From Gordionus sp. m RMFG-2023 (taxonomy: Eukaryota; Nematomorpha; Gordioida; Chordodea; Parachordodidae): a DNA stretch of 64,000 bases. A program made the translations under genes and the position numbers. Positions 63,223-64,000 of this stretch are shown here, in pieces (within the stretch, counting starts at the first letter, position 1; each line of letters starts with the position of its first letter). The notes below the pieces were generated by a model that was not told the origin of the DNA, searched no databases, and was given only the letters and a program-made list of their open reading frames with translations. The stretch is taken from the NCBI RefSeq assembly GCF_954871325.1, contig NC_088777.1, positions 33,333,366-33,397,365 of the forward strand, given 5' to 3'.

Positions 63223-63480
63223 CTTTGAAATTCCTTAAAGAATTTACACTTTTCAATATCATTATCTTTAAAATGATTTATCGTTAGTACAATTTCTAAA
63301 ATAAATTATATGGGTAGAATTTTAGGGTGCTAGGGTTAGACTTAGTTAGTGCCTTCTATCAATGGAGGGTGGGGGGAGCATGACATCAGAATTGTAAAGT
63401 ATGAAGGTATAGATGTAAAAAACAAATCTTATCAATGGTCCAAAGTAGATATTTTTATACATGATTTGCAAATTATTTAT
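63223..63480. other. sequence upstream of the first visible peroxidase exon
   Basis: Presumed intron; no exon with the family's N-terminal motifs recognised. Confidence 0.4.
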
Positions 63481-63487
63481 AAATATA

Positions 63488-64000
63488 CAGGGTTGTGCAT
63501 TTGACCGGTCAAATACGGTCAAATATGGTCAAATTCAAATAAATGTTTTTTAAGACAATATTAATTCTATTTTATATATAATAGTAAAAAATGTATGTAT
63601 ATTAAATTATTTTCTATTCGCTCTTTATGGCAGAGCCTTTCTAATTTATATTCAATCTTATCATTTTCTTTAACATTTTTTAATCAATCTTAGGTTATGA
63701 TATACTCTTATCAATTTTTTGGTTGTCGAGATCTTCAATCGAATTTCTTAGACACTTCTTTTAATATTCAATGTGAACAAAGTTCATTCCAACAACTTGA
63801 GCCCAGAATCTGATTGTTGGTTTCTACATATTTTGGCTATTAAATACTCCGTTTTTTTCTGAAATTTGATGATCATCTCTTTATGAAACAACAAATTTTT
63901 GCTTCATCAAACTAAAGTAAGATGCTCCCCTTATATTGGGAATCCAATAGATAACCAGCAGTGCAGTGAGAGCACATGTATTTGGATTGTTTTCTTTTTC
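63488..64000. mobile_element. possible hAT end with GGTCAAAT repeats, cut by window
   Basis: 'cagggttgtgcatttgaccg' followed by three GGTCAAAT words (63507-63535) resembles a hAT terminus with subterminal repeats. Sequence after about 63690 is less AT-rich and may be decayed coding, unidentified. Confidence 0.4.

Noticed and set aside
1-64000. assignment to a particular species
   Set aside because: Gene content and repeats fit several AT-rich invertebrates; nothing in the sequence discriminates without a database search.

Overview
This is a very A+T-rich, intron-bearing animal genome fragment, almost certainly from an invertebrate. Two host genes can be rebuilt exon by exon. Both have the spliced structure of metazoan genes, and nearly everything between their exons is transposon debris. 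The species cannot be fixed from the sequence. The mix (many hAT families, several piggyBac, an EEP-type LINE, an uncharacterised long-TIR element) would fit an arthropod or a cnidarian.

Gene 1 is ubiquilin on the + strand, 5070-34777. It has 17 exons in consistent phase and encodes about 576 residues: N-terminal ubiquitin-like domain, STI1 repeats, C-terminal UBA domain. It is a proteasome shuttle factor. Introns 6 (6089-16826) and 9 (17644-28060) are about 10.5 kb each and are swollen by nested elements. Gene 2 is an animal haem peroxidase on the - strand, from 63222 or further right down to 38304. Twelve exons in consistent phase give about 529 residues, with distal His, catalytic Arg/Glu and proximal His all present. 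Its 5' end (signal peptide, propeptide) was not found and probably lies beyond the window. The two genes converge on 34.8-38.3 kb.

Regions. 0-5 kb: an internally deleted long-TIR element at the left edge, a foldback MITE, and a 3.2 kb element with 9-bp target duplications that contains a 0.54 kb hAT MITE. 5-6.1 kb: ubiquilin exons 1-6. 6.1-16.8 kb: intron 6, with a hAT remnant and a piggyBac (8681-16758) that contains a second piggyBac and a hAT, which contains another hAT, which contains a third piggyBac. 16.8-17.6 kb: exons 7-9. 17.6-28 kb: intron 9, with an LTR element and a stack of hAT elements holding a complete long-TIR element. 28-34.8 kb: exons 10-17 with further insertions. 34.8-38.3 kb: intergenic, including decayed coding-like sequence. 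38.3-63.2 kb: peroxidase exons separated by hAT remnants and two antisense LINE copies. 63.2-64 kb: no gene recognised.

The most interesting item is the long-TIR DNA transposon at 23749-26087, with relatives at 1-345 and 31853-33420. Its protein has DFAENY, FSDG and EWHFFAT blocks that could form a D-D-E catalytic core, followed by a [19 protein letters not shown] block. I cannot assign it to a named transposase family.
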